Shown here one piece after another: positions 1-10,190 of a stretch of DNA of 64,000 nucleotides. Origin of the DNA: Colwellia sp. PAMC 21821 (GTDB taxonomy: Bacteria; Pseudomonadota; Gammaproteobacteria; Enterobacterales; Alteromonadaceae). Each line of letters opens with the position of its first letter. The stretch's first letter is position 1. Where the stretch lies: NCBI RefSeq assembly GCF_002077175.1, contig NZ_CP014943.1:3596001-3660000 (forward strand), in the 5' to 3' direction. The position numbers and the translations under genes are program-made. The notes beneath the pieces were generated by a model. The model saw nothing but the letters and a program-made list of their open reading frames with translations. It was not told where the DNA came from and searched no databases.

Positions 1-3000
1 TTTGGCTTGAATTCATTAATGCCTTAAGTGAACAAATAGACGTACACTTTTTCCATTTAAACCCTTGCTATGCGTATTGGGGCGATGTGGTTACGGAAAA
101 AAATGCTATTGAAGCTTGGCTCAAAGGAACTGATTTTTCCGTGGGACAAAAATCTGCAGACGAAAATAGCAGTGAAAACGATCAACAATTAGGCCTATTC
201 ACTGAAGTTGAGTGTGCTGATGATAATAGTGCTGACGATAAAAACTCTGATGGCGAAAGCCTTGATGGCGAAAGTTTATTCGAAAATAAAGATTTAGCTG
301 ATATAAACCGACAAGTGGGTAATCCACTATTAGCCAACTTAGGTCAACAAGGTCGAGAATTCATGGCTTTGTTATATCAATACAGCACCATAAATATTGA
401 TGTATTCGAGTCGGCAGTGGCTGATTTGGCGACTGAGAACTCAAAAAGTGCAGACCAAGCCAATCCAAGCCCAGAAGCTATAGCACAAGCCAGTGTTTTA
501 GCGAGTGTTCAGCAAGATATTCTATCGTTGACTGATGCGCGTTCGCCTGAATCACAAAGCCACCGTAACCCAGCGCCTAAAGTAGATGGCTCAATTTTAA
601 TTACCAGTGCGCACAGTGCCTTGCGAGAAGTGCAGGGCTTACACGATTGGCTATTACATCAATTTAACCAAGATAAAAGCTTAACGCCAAAAGACGTTTT
701 AGTGATGTGTCCGCAAGTTGAGCAATACGCGCCATATGTTAATGCAGTATTTACCCGCGGTTGGCAAGATATTGCTGATGAAGTGCCGCCGCTACCGTGT
801 TCAATCGCTGATCGCATTAGTAAAGACGCAGAGCCTTTAGTCGCCGCGTTTTCCCAGTTATTAACTTTGCCTGACAGTCGCTTTCAAGTATCGAGCCTAA
901 TTGCTTTATTACGTTTACCCGCTATGCAAGCTCGCTTTGGCATTAACCTAGACGATATTGAAAAAATCACCCACTGGCTTGAAGTATCAGCTGTGCATTG
1001 GGGCTTAGATAAAGCTCATAAACAACACGTGTTAGCGCAAAGCGAAGCTCAAGAGGCCGAAACGCTTAGCGGTACTAGCGATAGCTTCACCTGGCAACAA
1101 GGTTTTAGCCGCTTAATGCGGGGTTTTGCCTATGCTGACCATAGTGTTATTTATCAAAACCAAATGCTATTGCCCACTATTGAAGGTAGCGACAGTGAGT
1201 TACTTGGCAAGTTAATGCTTATTATTGAGCAGTTACAACTTACCGCTATTAACATGTCAAAAGCGCGAACAGCGCCGCAATGGCAACAGTTTTTGTTTGA
1301 ATTACTACAGCAACTATTCGACGATGAAAACGATAATGGTCTAAATGTAGTGCGCAGCGCTGTTGAGTCGCTGGTCGAATTTTGTCAGCATGCCGCTTAT
1401 AGTAGCGATATTAGTTTGGCGGTTATTCGCGACTTTTTGAACAGTCATTTTAGTCAGCCAGATCCCGGCCGACAGTTTATGATTGGGCAAGTCACCTTTT
1501 GCTCTATGCTACCGATGCGCAGCATTCCCTTTGAAATCATTGCGGTATTAGGGTTGAACGATGGTGAGTTTCCACGCCAACGCCAACCACTAAGTTTTGA
1601 TCTAATGACCACAACACCTGCGCAGTTAGGTGACAGATCACGTCGCGGTGACGATCGATATTTATTCCTAGAAGCGCTTATTTCTGCTCGCCAAGCTTTG
1701 TATTTAAGCTACCAAGGGAAAAATATTCGAAATAATAAAGACCGTCAGCCGTCGTTAGTATTAAAAGAGCTCATGGAATATCTTGCCCGCGGTTATGGTT
1801 GGCAATTACTGGGTTTAAATGCCGAAACTAACACTGGAGCTCAAACGCATACACTAAGCCAAGTTAGGCAATTACCGATGCAGGCCTTTAGCGAGAAAAA
1901 TTATCTGGGCAACTTTGCCAGTTTTGATGCTAACTGGCTTAATTTACGTCGAGCAAAACCTGAGAACGGCTCAGAGCATAACCTGATAGAAAATAACCAT
2001 GCACCAATAGTTGATACCAGCACAACTATTACCGACGATAGCTTATCGGCTAACGATGTTATTCGTTTTTATCAACATCCTGCGCGCTATTATGGCCAGC
2101 AAGCGATGTATTTATATTTAGACAACACAAATACGATCATCAATGACGTAGAGCCGTTTGTGCCTAACCACCTCGATAGTTATTTACTTAGGCAAGAATT
2201 GCTTAACTATTACTTAGCGCCAGCGCAAAGCAAACAAAGTTGTGAAGACATATTACTCAGTGCCAAACTGTCAGGTAATTTACCTGACTTACCGAGTACT
2301 GATGAGCTTATTGCGGGTTGGCAAAAAGACAGTGAAGATTTCAGCCAGTTTATTATCACAGAGTTAGCGCAAAATGACGCTTTAACTATTGACCCGATAG
2401 ATTGCAGCATCACGCTCGATTTAGCCAATATCTTAACCAGTCAAAGCGTAGTCGCGGATGATCTGTATTCAAATGATGAATTAAGGATATTAAAAGCAAT
2501 ATTACCAAAACGTTTAACGCTGAGTTGCAAACTGACCATCGTTGATAATAAAAGCGTGTTTTATCGCGGCAGTAGCGCAAAAGCGAAAGACTTATTTACT
2601 TTATATTTGCATCAGTTAATTATTCAAATAGCGCAAGCGGATGAAGCACAAGAAAATGCTGACCTATTTGCCAATATTAGCGCTACGCATGGTTACTATT
2701 TTGATACCAAAAGCCAGAAACCCAGCCAATTTTACTTCAGTGAACTTGATGATGCTAAAGGGCAGTTATTACGGTTAATTGCAACGTTTTACTTAGGCCA
2801 ACATCAGCCACTATTACTTAATGGCGATATCGCTGAGAAAATACGTAAGAGCAAAGTATTTGAGCAAACTCAGTTTGAACAGTTTTGGTCTGACAGTAAC
2901 AGCTTTCAAGCTTTTGGTGATGACGCCTATGTACAGTATTTTTGGCCACAGTGCCCTGATTATGACGAAATATCGCCGAGGTTATTGACCTTATATCAGC

Positions 3001-3047
3001 CGATGTTCGATGCCTTGCAAACCGTAAAGCAAGGAGCTAAAAAATGA
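1..3047 (+). CDS. recC: Exonuclease V subunit RecC (5' end outside window)
   Basis: RecC subunit of the RecBCD helicase-nuclease, which processes double-strand ends and recognises Chi; RecC itself is the non-catalytic Chi-scanning subunit. The frame is already open at base 3 and reads through the family motif FHLNPCYAYWGD, so the real start lies upstream; about 1014 residues are visible against roughly 1120 in E. coli. Other visible signs are the QGREFMALLY segment, the inactive-helicase core (GQVTFCSMLPMRSIPF, then LGLNDGEFPRQ) and RGDDRYLFLEAL. An acidic low-complexity stretch at visible residues about 50-90 looks like a lineage-specific insertion. The stop overlaps the recB start in an ATGA, indicating translational coupling in a recCBD operon. 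Confidence 0.95.
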   Translation, partial: WLEFINALSEQIDVHFFHLNPCYAYWGDVVTEKNAIEAWLKGTDFSVGQKSADENSSENDQQLGLFTEVECADDNSADDKNSDGESLDGESLFENKDLADINRQVGNPLLANLGQQGREFMALLYQYSTINIDVFESAVADLATENSKSADQANPSPEAIAQASVLASVQQDILSLTDARSPESQSHRNPAPKVDGSILITSAHSALREVQGLHDWLLHQFNQDKSLTPKDVLVMCPQVEQYAPYVNAVFTRGWQDIADEVPPLPCSIADRISKDAEPLVAAFSQLLTLPDSRFQVSSLIALLRLPAMQARFGINLDDIEKITHWLEVSAVHWGLDKAHKQHVLAQSEAQEAETLSGTSDSFTWQQGFSRLMRGFAYADHSVIYQNQMLLPTIEGSDSELLGKLMLIIEQLQLTAINMSKARTAPQWQQFLFELLQQLFDDENDNGLNVVRSAVESLVEFCQHAAYSSDISLAVIRDFLNSHFSQPDPGRQFMIGQVTFCSMLPMRSIPFEIIAVLGLNDGEFPRQRQPLSFDLMTTTPAQLGDRSRRGDDRYLFLEALISARQALYLSYQGKNIRNNKDRQPSLVLKELMEYLARGYGWQLLGLNAETNTGAQTHTLSQVRQLPMQAFSEKNYLGNFASFDANWLNLRRAKPENGSEHNLIENNHAPIVDTSTTITDDSLSANDVIRFYQHPARYYGQQAMYLYLDNTNTIINDVEPFVPNHLDSYLLRQELLNYYLAPAQSKQSCEDILLSAKLSGNLPDLPSTDELIAGWQKDSEDFSQFIITELAQNDALTIDPIDCSITLDLANILTSQSVVADDLYSNDELRILKAILPKRLTLSCKLTIVDNKSVFYRGSSAKAKDLFTLYLHQLIIQIAQADEAQENADLFANISATHGYYFDTKSQKPSQFYFSELDDAKGQLLRLIATFYLGQHQPLLLNGDIAEKIRKSKVFEQTQFEQFWSDSNSFQAFGDDAYVQYFWPQCPDYDEISPRLLTLYQPMFDALQTVKQGAKK

Positions 3048-6000
3048 AAAATTTAAACGCCAATACCATAGCCCTGCAAGGTAAACATTTAATTGAAGCC
3101 AGTGCAGGAACAGGTAAAACTCACAATATCACTCGAATATTCTTACGCTTATTATTGGAGCGAGAACTACCGATTGAACAAATTTTGGTGATGACATTCA
3201 CCAAAGATGCGACAGAAGAAATTCGCGGCCGTATTGATGACTTTATTCGAGAAAGCTTGCACAGTTGGGACAGTTTAATTGTTAGTGATGATTACTTTAC
3301 AACCTTAAGTGCAAATCTGGCTATCAAGAATATTGGCAGCCGAGAAGTAAAAGCACGATTAAGCCAAGCCTTGTTGTATATTGACGAGGCCGCTATTTTT
3401 ACCATTCATGGCTTTTGTAAACGTGTGTTAAATCAATATGCTTTTGCCAGCGGTATTAGTTTTAATGCCCAGATGGAAACTGACACCCAAGATATTACCT
3501 TGGAAGCCTGCCAAGACTGGTATCGGGTACTGGCATTAAACACCGAAAATAACAGTCAAGCCTTTAAGCTAGTGACTGAATTTTGGCCAGAGCCGGGCAC
3601 TTTTATTAACCAGTTTTCAAAAGCATTAACGACACAAAACCAATTAAACGTGCAAGACCCTGCAAACATTAGTGTGGAATTTAAAGCGTTAGTTGAACAG
3701 GCCATTGCAAGTTTGAACGAACATAAAGCCATGTTAACCGAGTCGCTAATTGATGTTAAAAAGGGCGTTGAGCGAGAAAAACGTCAGCAAGAGTTAGATC
3801 TGTTACTCAATTGGTTAGCTGCGCTTTCAGCCGATGTAACGGGGCAGCATGGAAAAATACCTGATGCTTTTATTGATGGCAGGCGTTATGCCCGCTCAAA
3901 AGTTAAAAGCGAGTTAGTTGAGATTTTTACGGCGGTTAATACCGTGAAAAAACAACATCCAGAATTAGCCAAACAACTTAATCGCGCCCATGCCTTACTC
4001 GTGGTGAGAAAGGGCATTTATCATATTCGAACTGAAATCACCCGTAAAAAATTACAAGCTAATGTGATGGGGTTTGACGATTTAATTAGTACGCTAAATG
4101 ATTGCTTAACCAATGAACAAGCGCCTGAAAATAAGTCATCACAGGTTTTAGCCAACAGCATATTCACCCAATTTCCAGTCGCGCTTATTGACGAATTTCA
4201 AGATACCGATCCACAGCAGTTCTCGATATTAAAAGCGATTTATTATCATCAGCCAAACGCCGCGCTGTATATGATAGGCGATCCTAAACAAGCGATTTAT
4301 GGTTTTCGAGGTGGTGATATTTTTGCTTACCTTTCCGCACGAAACGATTGCGACTACCAATGGTTAATGGATACCAATTGGCGCTCAAGTGCTGCCATGA
4401 TAACTGGCTATAATCGTTTGTTTTACGGTAATAAATTATCAGACGAACCCGTGGATGTTTTTGGCTATCAAATACCTTATTTACCGGTTAAAGCCTCGCC
4501 AAAAGCGCACGAGAAAGTGTTTTCAGACCGTGAATTTAACGCACTGCAGTTTATTCATTTTAATGTCGAATCAGAATCTAAAAGCAAAGACGGTAAAGAT
4601 AAAGCGGTTAAACAAAGTTATCGTGCAAATATGGCCGCTTGGTGCGCCAATGAAATTGTACGTTTGTTAGCTTGCCCAGACCTTAATATGGCCAGTGGTG
4701 ATATTGCGTTACTAGTGCGCGATGGCACTGAAGCAGCAGATATTAAATTTGCCTTAAATACCTGTGGTTTAGCCAGTGTATTTATGAGTAATCGCGCTAA
4801 TTTATTACAAAGCGACGAAACCAAACATTTACTGCAAGTGTTAAAAGGTATTCTATTTTTAGAAAATGATCGTTTATATACCGCCGCATTAGCCAGCCCA
4901 CTAATGGGCTTTAATCGTGAGAAGCTATTGCAGTTACAACACGATGAACAGCAATGGCAGCATTTAAAAATTAGTTTTGAAAAGCTGCGTAATGAATGGC
5001 AGTTTAAAGGCTTTATCAGTATGGCGTTGCAGTTAATGCATCAGCACTTTCATATTGATGTTAGTGATGCTGATAACAGCTCCGCCAATAATAATCCTGA
5101 TAGAATACTCACCAATTTATTACATTTATTTGAATTATTGCAGGGGGCAAGTCAACGACATCGCCAACCACAAGAATTGCTATTTTGGTTTGAACAACAA
5201 AGCCAAGTAGATAACCCAGAAGTTGAAGCAGAGCTGCGTTTAGAAAGTGATGAAAACTTGATCCGTATTATCACGCAACATGGCTCTAAAGGCATGGAAT
5301 ATCCGGTGGTGTTCGTGCCGTTTGCCACGCGCCATAAAGACCCACTCAAGTTCGGTAATCGTAATGTCACCTTTATTGAGCATCATGATGAAAGTGGTAA
5401 GCTACATCATAGCCTTGATGGCAGTGAAGAGGCGAGAACGCGCATGGCAGCAGAAGCTTATGCTGAAGCGATTCGACTGCTTTACGTTGCAGTTACGCGC
5501 GCTGAAAAACGTTGTTATATTCTCAGCACAGCGTTTGACAACTTTGAAAAGTCGCCCTTAGGTAAAACTCTGAAATGGTCAGCAGAAACTGACATCGCGA
5601 CTAGTTTGCAGCAATTAGCACAAGACAACCCTGACGAGGTTGCGCTTGAAGTATTAGATAACTACTTACCTTTAGAAGAAGCACCCATTGATTCTCCGGC
5701 TAGGTCAATGACTGATAGTAATTCTGATGAATGTAAAGTTAAAGCTGAACCAGCAGTGGCACGCTTTAACGGCAAAATTGAACGTGACTGGTGGTTAAGT
5801 TCGTTTTCAGCTTTAAGTAAAAATTTACGCCATAACGGTGTTTCAGCGCCAGATCGTGATACTGAAGAAGCGACACATGCTGATGATCAAACTGAATTGT
5901 TTAAATCGTTAGCTAAAACGGCTATTGAATTACGTTTCTCGTTAACCAAAGGCGCACAAACCGGTAACTTGCTACATGATATTTTAGAACAAACGGATTT

Positions 6001-6796
6001 TTCAGCACCTGATTGGCAAAAAAGTTGTCATTGGCCGCTAGTGAAATATGGTGCTGTAGATGACGTATTTGCAAGTTCGGTTGAGCCTTCTCTCGACAGT
6101 GATGCGAGTCAGCTTAGGGGCCAAGCACAACAAGGAAATGGCCAGGTATTGTTGGTGAAATGGTTAGAAGAAGTATTACATACGCCACTTAATCAAGACG
6201 GCATGTTGTCGCTAAGCCAATTAACACCGCAAGCGACATTGCGTGAAACAGAGTTTTATTACCCAATGCGTTCTGCAAGCAGTAGCCAATTAACTCAACT
6301 GTTGTCCGAGCATAGAAATAACTATGTCGGTAGTAATGCCAGTAATGATAGTAATACCAACATCAATACAAACAGTAAAATAGCGCGACAACACCGAGTG
6401 CATTTGCCGTCTTATCAACAGCTTAAAGGCATGATGCATGGCTTTATCGATTTAATCTTTCAAGCAGATGGTAAATATTATGTTTGTGATTATAAGTCTA
6501 GCCACTTAGGCGATGAGTATAGTGACTATAACGATGTCGCGATGCGTCATAATATTGAAAAAAATCATTATGATTTACAATACCTTATTTACGCTTTGGC
6601 ACTACATCGACATTTAAAATATGCCTTGGCAGATTATGACCCAGCACAGCACTTTGGCGGGATTTATTATCTGTATTTACGTGGTATGAGTGATCAAGCT
6701 GATCACCAAGGTTGTGGCGTTTATTATCGTCAAATTACGCTCGCAGAATTAGAACAACTAGACAATATATTTGCTGGAGAAACCACCAATGCCTGA
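3044..6796 (+). CDS. recB: Exonuclease V subunit RecB
   Basis: Helicase-nuclease subunit of RecBCD: a 3'-5' SF1A helicase plus the only nuclease domain of the complex. At 1250 residues it is close to the family length. The Walker A motif ASAGTGKT is at residues 19-26, the Walker B-type motif ALIDEFQDTDPQQ is near 380, and helicase motifs IGDPKQAIYGFRGGDIF, TQHGSKGMEYPVVF and RLLYVAVTRAEKRCY follow in order. The C-terminal nuclease domain shows GFIDLIF and YYVCDYKSSHLG, containing the metal-binding Asp and the catalytic DYK. A low-complexity Asn/Ser/Thr stretch sits just before the nuclease core. The start overlaps recC by 4 bases and the end overlaps recD by 8 bases, so the three subunits are probably co-translated. 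Confidence 0.97.
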   Translation: MKNLNANTIALQGKHLIEASAGTGKTHNITRIFLRLLLERELPIEQILVMTFTKDATEEIRGRIDDFIRESLHSWDSLIVSDDYFTTLSANLAIKNIGSREVKARLSQALLYIDEAAIFTIHGFCKRVLNQYAFASGISFNAQMETDTQDITLEACQDWYRVLALNTENNSQAFKLVTEFWPEPGTFINQFSKALTTQNQLNVQDPANISVEFKALVEQAIASLNEHKAMLTESLIDVKKGVEREKRQQELDLLLNWLAALSADVTGQHGKIPDAFIDGRRYARSKVKSELVEIFTAVNTVKKQHPELAKQLNRAHALLVVRKGIYHIRTEITRKKLQANVMGFDDLISTLNDCLTNEQAPENKSSQVLANSIFTQFPVALIDEFQDTDPQQFSILKAIYYHQPNAALYMIGDPKQAIYGFRGGDIFAYLSARNDCDYQWLMDTNWRSSAAMITGYNRLFYGNKLSDEPVDVFGYQIPYLPVKASPKAHEKVFSDREFNALQFIHFNVESESKSKDGKDKAVKQSYRANMAAWCANEIVRLLACPDLNMASGDIALLVRDGTEAADIKFALNTCGLASVFMSNRANLLQSDETKHLLQVLKGILFLENDRLYTAALASPLMGFNREKLLQLQHDEQQWQHLKISFEKLRNEWQFKGFISMALQLMHQHFHIDVSDADNSSANNNPDRILTNLLHLFELLQGASQRHRQPQELLFWFEQQSQVDNPEVEAELRLESDENLIRIITQHGSKGMEYPVVFVPFATRHKDPLKFGNRNVTFIEHHDESGKLHHSLDGSEEARTRMAAEAYAEAIRLLYVAVTRAEKRCYILSTAFDNFEKSPLGKTLKWSAETDIATSLQQLAQDNPDEVALEVLDNYLPLEEAPIDSPARSMTDSNSDECKVKAEPAVARFNGKIERDWWLSSFSALSKNLRHNGVSAPDRDTEEATHADDQTELFKSLAKTAIELRFSLTKGAQTGNLLHDILEQTDFSAPDWQKSCHWPLVKYGAVDDVFASSVEPSLDSDASQLRGQAQQGNGQVLLVKWLEEVLHTPLNQDGMLSLSQLTPQATLRETEFYYPMRSASSSQLTQLLSEHRNNYVGSNASNDSNTNINTNSKIARQHRVHLPSYQQLKGMMHGFIDLIFQADGKYYVCDYKSSHLGDEYSDYNDVAMRHNIEKNHYDLQYLIYALALHRHLKYALADYDPAQHFGGIYYLYLRGMSDQADHQGCGVYYRQITLAELEQLDNIFAGETTNA

Positions 6797-9011
6797 ACTT
6801 GTTATTAGCAGCGAAAGCAAGGTTACCAGCGACAAAGAGAGTATTTATGCCTCGTTTCAGTATGCCGCTCGTCAATTAGATGGTTTGGTTGCTGTAGACT
6901 ACTTTTTCGCGAAAGAAATAAGCCAATGTTTGGGCTTTAATGGTGCTAACACTATAGATAAAACAAGTCAGCAAGAGACTGAACAGCAACAATGGTTTCA
7001 TTTATTAATCGCCTTAAGTGCGAGCTTGCGCGACGGCCACAGTTGTTTGCCACTGGCACAAGTCGCGGGCAAACGTTTGTTTACTGACGGAATGAATCAA
7101 AGCGAATCGCGCACTAAAGGCTTTTTATTTTCTGATCTTGAAACACTCACCGCGCTGATGGCGATACTACCCATTGCGGATTCAAATAATAAAGACGAGT
7201 CTGAGCAGCATCCGATAGTCTTTAATCATGACCGTTTGTATTTGCGCCGTTACTATCAATTTGAACAAGAATTAAAGCAAGTTGTGCGCGAACGACGAGT
7301 TATTAGCGCAAAGTCAGTTGAGCCAGCGAGTAATGGCAGTGAAGCATTAGATGATGTTGGCAATATTACAAACATTATAGCGACGCTATTTCCAGATTTA
7401 GCGTCCCTAAACCATGCACTAAGCGATACAAAAAGCGATACAAAAAGCGATACACAAAGCGATACACTAAGCGATACACAAAACGATACACTAAGCGATA
7501 CACAAAACGATACACAAAACGATACACTAAGCGATACACAAAACGATACACAAAATAGCGAAATAGATTGGCAAGCCGTTGCCGTAGCCAATGCCATTAA
7601 TAAAGACTTTGCCATTATTGCCGGTGGCCCCGGCACAGGTAAAACTTACACCGTAACTAAACTGCTGGCTGCGCTAGTTATGCTAGCCCGGGCTAAAGTC
7701 GAAAGCCCAAATAACAACCAGTTTACGGCACCAAAAATATCCTTAGTGGCGCCTACGGGTAAAGCCGCACAGCGTTTATCAGAGTCTATCACCAGTGCGG
7801 TTAAAGCTTTTCGCGGCACTATTGCTGACGAAGTATTAGACCTTATTCCAGAGCAAGCTAAAACTATCCATAGATTACTTGGCGTTATTCCTGAGCAGGT
7901 AAACTTTCGTCATCATCAAGAAAATTTACTCGATATAGATATTTTGCTTATAGATGAAGTTTCAATGGTCGACTTACCTATGATGGCGAGAATTTTTCGG
8001 GCTTTGCCAATCAACACTAAAGTTATTTTATTAGGTGATGCCGACCAATTACCTTCAGTTGCGGTTGGCAGTGTTTTAGCTGATTTTGCACCACGTCCTC
8101 ATCTTGGTTTTAGCGCATTGAACCATCAATACTTAGCACAAGTCACTGGCTATAAATCGCTGACTAAAGATGAAGCACCTGACGAAAATAATGCACAATA
8201 CAGCGCTGCCGACTGTGTCACTTTTTTAATGAAAAGTCGTCGGTTTGATGGCAAAGGTGGCATAGGTAGAATCGCGAATTATGTCATTAATGGTCAATAT
8301 CAAGAAAGTTGGCAGTTATTAAAGCAAAGTGAGAGTGATAATAGATCATCGGAAGATGAAGCTCTAAGCAACGATAAACAATTAACATTATTATCAGGCA
8401 ACGTTGAAACTTGGCTAATACCACTTGTTGAACAGTATTATTTGGGCTTGTCTCAATGTAGCAAGGTTGAAGATGCATTTAAATTGTTGGCAAAGTTTAG
8501 AATTTTATCGTCAACCCGCAAAGGCCCGCAAGGGGTTGAAAGCCTAAATGCTTTAGTTGTTGATATTTTGCGTAATAAAGGTGTTATTCCGTTTAACCGT
8601 TTTGAGTCAAATACAAGTTTGTATGCCAGTCAACCGATCATGATCAACGAAAATGACTACCGTTTAGGTGTTTATAATGGCGATATTGGCGTACTTTGGC
8701 GTAATAGCCAAGGACATTTAATGGCAGTGTTTGAGAATGCACAGGGCGGTTATGACTGGATCTTGCCCTCGCGTTTACCTAAGTTTGAAACGGTTTACGC
8801 CATGACCATCCATAAAACCCAAGGTAGCGAGTTTGAACATGTCGCTATGGTGCTGCCTGAGCAGAAAGACAATAGATTATTGTCGCGTGAATTATTATAT
8901 ACTGGCATCACCCGAGCGAAGCTAAAGTTGAGCATCGCTAGTAGTCAGAGTGTTTGGCAAAGTGGCGTAAGTCAGCAAGTTAAACGTCACTCTGGGCTCG
9001 CAATTGACTAG
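6789..9011 (+). CDS. recD: Exonuclease V subunit RecD with an internal repeat linker
   Basis: 5'-3' SF1B helicase subunit of RecBCD, which sets nuclease activity and processivity. The ATG at 6789 is preferred over a TTG 18 bases upstream because GGAG lies about 9 bases before it and the protein then starts MPELVIS; this gives 740 residues. Walker A GGPGTGKT begins near residue 279, followed by APTGKAAQRL, LLIDEVSMVDLPMM, LLGDADQLPSVAVGSVL and the C-terminal YAMTIHKTQGSEF and LLYTGITRAK. Between the N-terminal domain and Walker A, residues 212-255 are an (S/N)DT(K/Q/L) repeat encoded by 12-bp units. E. coli RecD is about 610 residues, so much of the extra length lies in such linkers. It overlaps recB by 8 bases. 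Confidence 0.95.
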   Translation: MPELVISSESKVTSDKESIYASFQYAARQLDGLVAVDYFFAKEISQCLGFNGANTIDKTSQQETEQQQWFHLLIALSASLRDGHSCLPLAQVAGKRLFTDGMNQSESRTKGFLFSDLETLTALMAILPIADSNNKDESEQHPIVFNHDRLYLRRYYQFEQELKQVVRERRVISAKSVEPASNGSEALDDVGNITNIIATLFPDLASLNHALSDTKSDTKSDTQSDTLSDTQNDTLSDTQNDTQNDTLSDTQNDTQNSEIDWQAVAVANAINKDFAIIAGGPGTGKTYTVTKLLAALVMLARAKVESPNNNQFTAPKISLVAPTGKAAQRLSESITSAVKAFRGTIADEVLDLIPEQAKTIHRLLGVIPEQVNFRHHQENLLDIDILLIDEVSMVDLPMMARIFRALPINTKVILLGDADQLPSVAVGSVLADFAPRPHLGFSALNHQYLAQVTGYKSLTKDEAPDENNAQYSAADCVTFLMKSRRFDGKGGIGRIANYVINGQYQESWQLLKQSESDNRSSEDEALSNDKQLTLLSGNVETWLIPLVEQYYLGLSQCSKVEDAFKLLAKFRILSSTRKGPQGVESLNALVVDILRNKGVIPFNRFESNTSLYASQPIMINENDYRLGVYNGDIGVLWRNSQGHLMAVFENAQGGYDWILPSRLPKFETVYAMTIHKTQGSEFEHVAMVLPEQKDNRLLSRELLYTGITRAKLKLSIASSQSVWQSGVSQQVKRHSGLAID
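7422..7553 (+). repeat. 12-bp tandem repeat inside recD (11 units)
   Basis: Eleven contiguous 12-base units of the form (a/g)(a/g)cgatac(a)(a/c)(a/t)a, typified by agcgatacacaa, aacgatacacaa, agcgatacacta and agcgatacaaaa. Each unit encodes four residues, (S/N)-D-T-(K/Q/L), so changes in copy number keep the recD frame. The stretch lies 69 bases before the Walker A coding sequence. The mosaic of three or four unit variants in partial higher-order order suggests slippage or unequal exchange. Confidence 0.95.
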
Positions 9012-9065
9012 TTCCTGTTATCGTCCTCGTAATTATTTATTGAAAACATAGAAGTAAGTTGAGAA

Positions 9066-9650
9066 ATGAAGTTAAAAGACATAGAAAAAATCGTTTATCG
9101 TAAACATTTGAATATTATTATTGTCGGCTTTATTGCCAGTTTACTTATTTTAGCTTTGGCATATGGGCAGGGGCTGATTATGTTATTTGCTGATAGCGCG
9201 ACAACAACGGCTAACCCAATTAATGTTACGGCGGGGGAAATAGCAGCTGAGGTTGCGGCGACAGAAAGTAATTTTAAGTATAATTTTCTTGGTGTGTTAC
9301 TCGCGTTATTAACCTGTGTTTTTGCCTTACATCGATTACGCTTTAGTGCTTTTTTCAGTGAAGTGTATTATGTTTGGCAAGTTAAGCAGCAGCAGAATGC
9401 GATATATCGTAAATTGAAAAAAATCAAAGCGGCAGCGAAAAATGACGACGAAAATGCTGTAAATGTTAATGCTTTAATTATTTTAAATTTTTATTATGCC
9501 AGCTTAAAACAAATTTATTTATTAGATGACAATACGCTCACAATGTCTAAACTCAATACTGATATAAATGAATTGAACACACAGATAGAGCATCTACAAT
9601 TAACCATATCAACCGACCAGTTTGATAAAGCAATGTTGGCTGATTTCTAA
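9066..9650 (+). CDS. DUF3087-like inner-membrane protein
   Basis: A 194-residue protein that I recognise as DUF3087-like from its opening (MKLKDIEKIVYRKHLNII) and the IYRKLKKIKAAAKNDD and ILNFYYASLKQIYLLDDNTL segments; no function is known to me. Two hydrophobic segments, about residues 15-41 and 77-94, point to an integral membrane protein, with a charged, helical cytoplasmic C-terminus. It starts 54 bases after recD on the same strand, so it may be read through from the rec operon, but nothing in the sequence shows a functional link. A weak ribosome-binding site (GTTGAGAA) precedes the ATG. Confidence 0.75.
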   Translation: MKLKDIEKIVYRKHLNIIIVGFIASLLILALAYGQGLIMLFADSATTTANPINVTAGEIAAEVAATESNFKYNFLGVLLALLTCVFALHRLRFSAFFSEVYYVWQVKQQQNAIYRKLKKIKAAAKNDDENAVNVNALIILNFYYASLKQIYLLDDNTLTMSKLNTDINELNTQIEHLQLTISTDQFDKAMLADF

Positions 9651-9669
9651 TAGTGATAAGGATTATGAC

Positions 9670-10056
9670 ATGATAGGTTACGTTACTTTAGGTACCAATA
9701 ATTTAGAACGCGCAGTAGCATTTTATGATGAATTATTTGCCACCATAGGCGCAGGACGATTTCTAGAAACCGAACAATTTGTTGCTTGGTGCAAGTCACC
9801 AGAATCTCCGGGCATTTCAGTTACTAAACCCTTTGATGGACAACCAGCAACGGTGGGCAATGGTGTTATGGTCGCGATTATGCTTGACTCAAATGATGAA
9901 GTAGACACCTTTTACCAAAAAGCGCTAGAACTGGGTGCAACATGCGAGGGCGCTCCTGGCCTACGTGGTGAAATGGATGGTTTTTATGCCGGTTACTTTA
10001 GAGATTTAGATGGCAATAAGCTTAATGCCTTTCATGTTGATATGTCGGCAGCGTAA
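9670..10056 (+). CDS. VOC-family (glyoxalase-like) protein
   Basis: A 128-residue single-domain protein of the vicinal oxygen chelate fold. It opens MIGYVTLGTNNLERAVAFYDELF, typical of the first beta-alpha unit, and ends GYFRDLDGNKLNAFHVD, the usual closing strand with an acidic metal-ligand position. The ATG at 9670 is chosen because AAGG precedes it at a normal distance and the fold begins there; an upstream in-frame ATG would add 16 residues overlapping the previous gene. Members include glyoxalase, dioxygenase and resistance proteins, and the substrate cannot be told from this sequence. Confidence 0.85.
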   Translation: MIGYVTLGTNNLERAVAFYDELFATIGAGRFLETEQFVAWCKSPESPGISVTKPFDGQPATVGNGVMVAIMLDSNDEVDTFYQKALELGATCEGAPGLRGEMDGFYAGYFRDLDGNKLNAFHVDMSAA

Positions 10057-10119
10057 ATATTGATAAGTGTATTGTATGCTTAAAACTGCCATATTAAGTT
10101 TGAAGTAAAAATCATAAAT

Positions 10120-10152
10120 GCTCAGGTTTAAGCATCAAGATGAAACCTGAGC
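10120..10152. other. Intergenic hairpin
   Basis: A 10-bp perfect inverted repeat, GCTCAGGTTT and AAACCTGAGC, with a 13-base loop, lies between the VOC gene and the DUF5062-like gene. No clear T-run follows on the plus strand, so it is a weak terminator candidate or an mRNA end-stabilising hairpin. Confidence 0.45.
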
Positions 10153-10190
10153 TAGTTGTAAAATAAATATAACAGGAAAGAATATTAGAA

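Noticed and set aside
7422..7553. CRISPR array in recD
   Set aside because: Units are 12 bases without spacers and lie inside a coding frame.
7256..7636. 126-codon open frame on the minus strand across recD
   Set aside because: It is the reverse reading of the 12-bp repeat, giving a VSFCVSLS-type low-complexity protein with no start context; recD on the plus strand is clearly coding.
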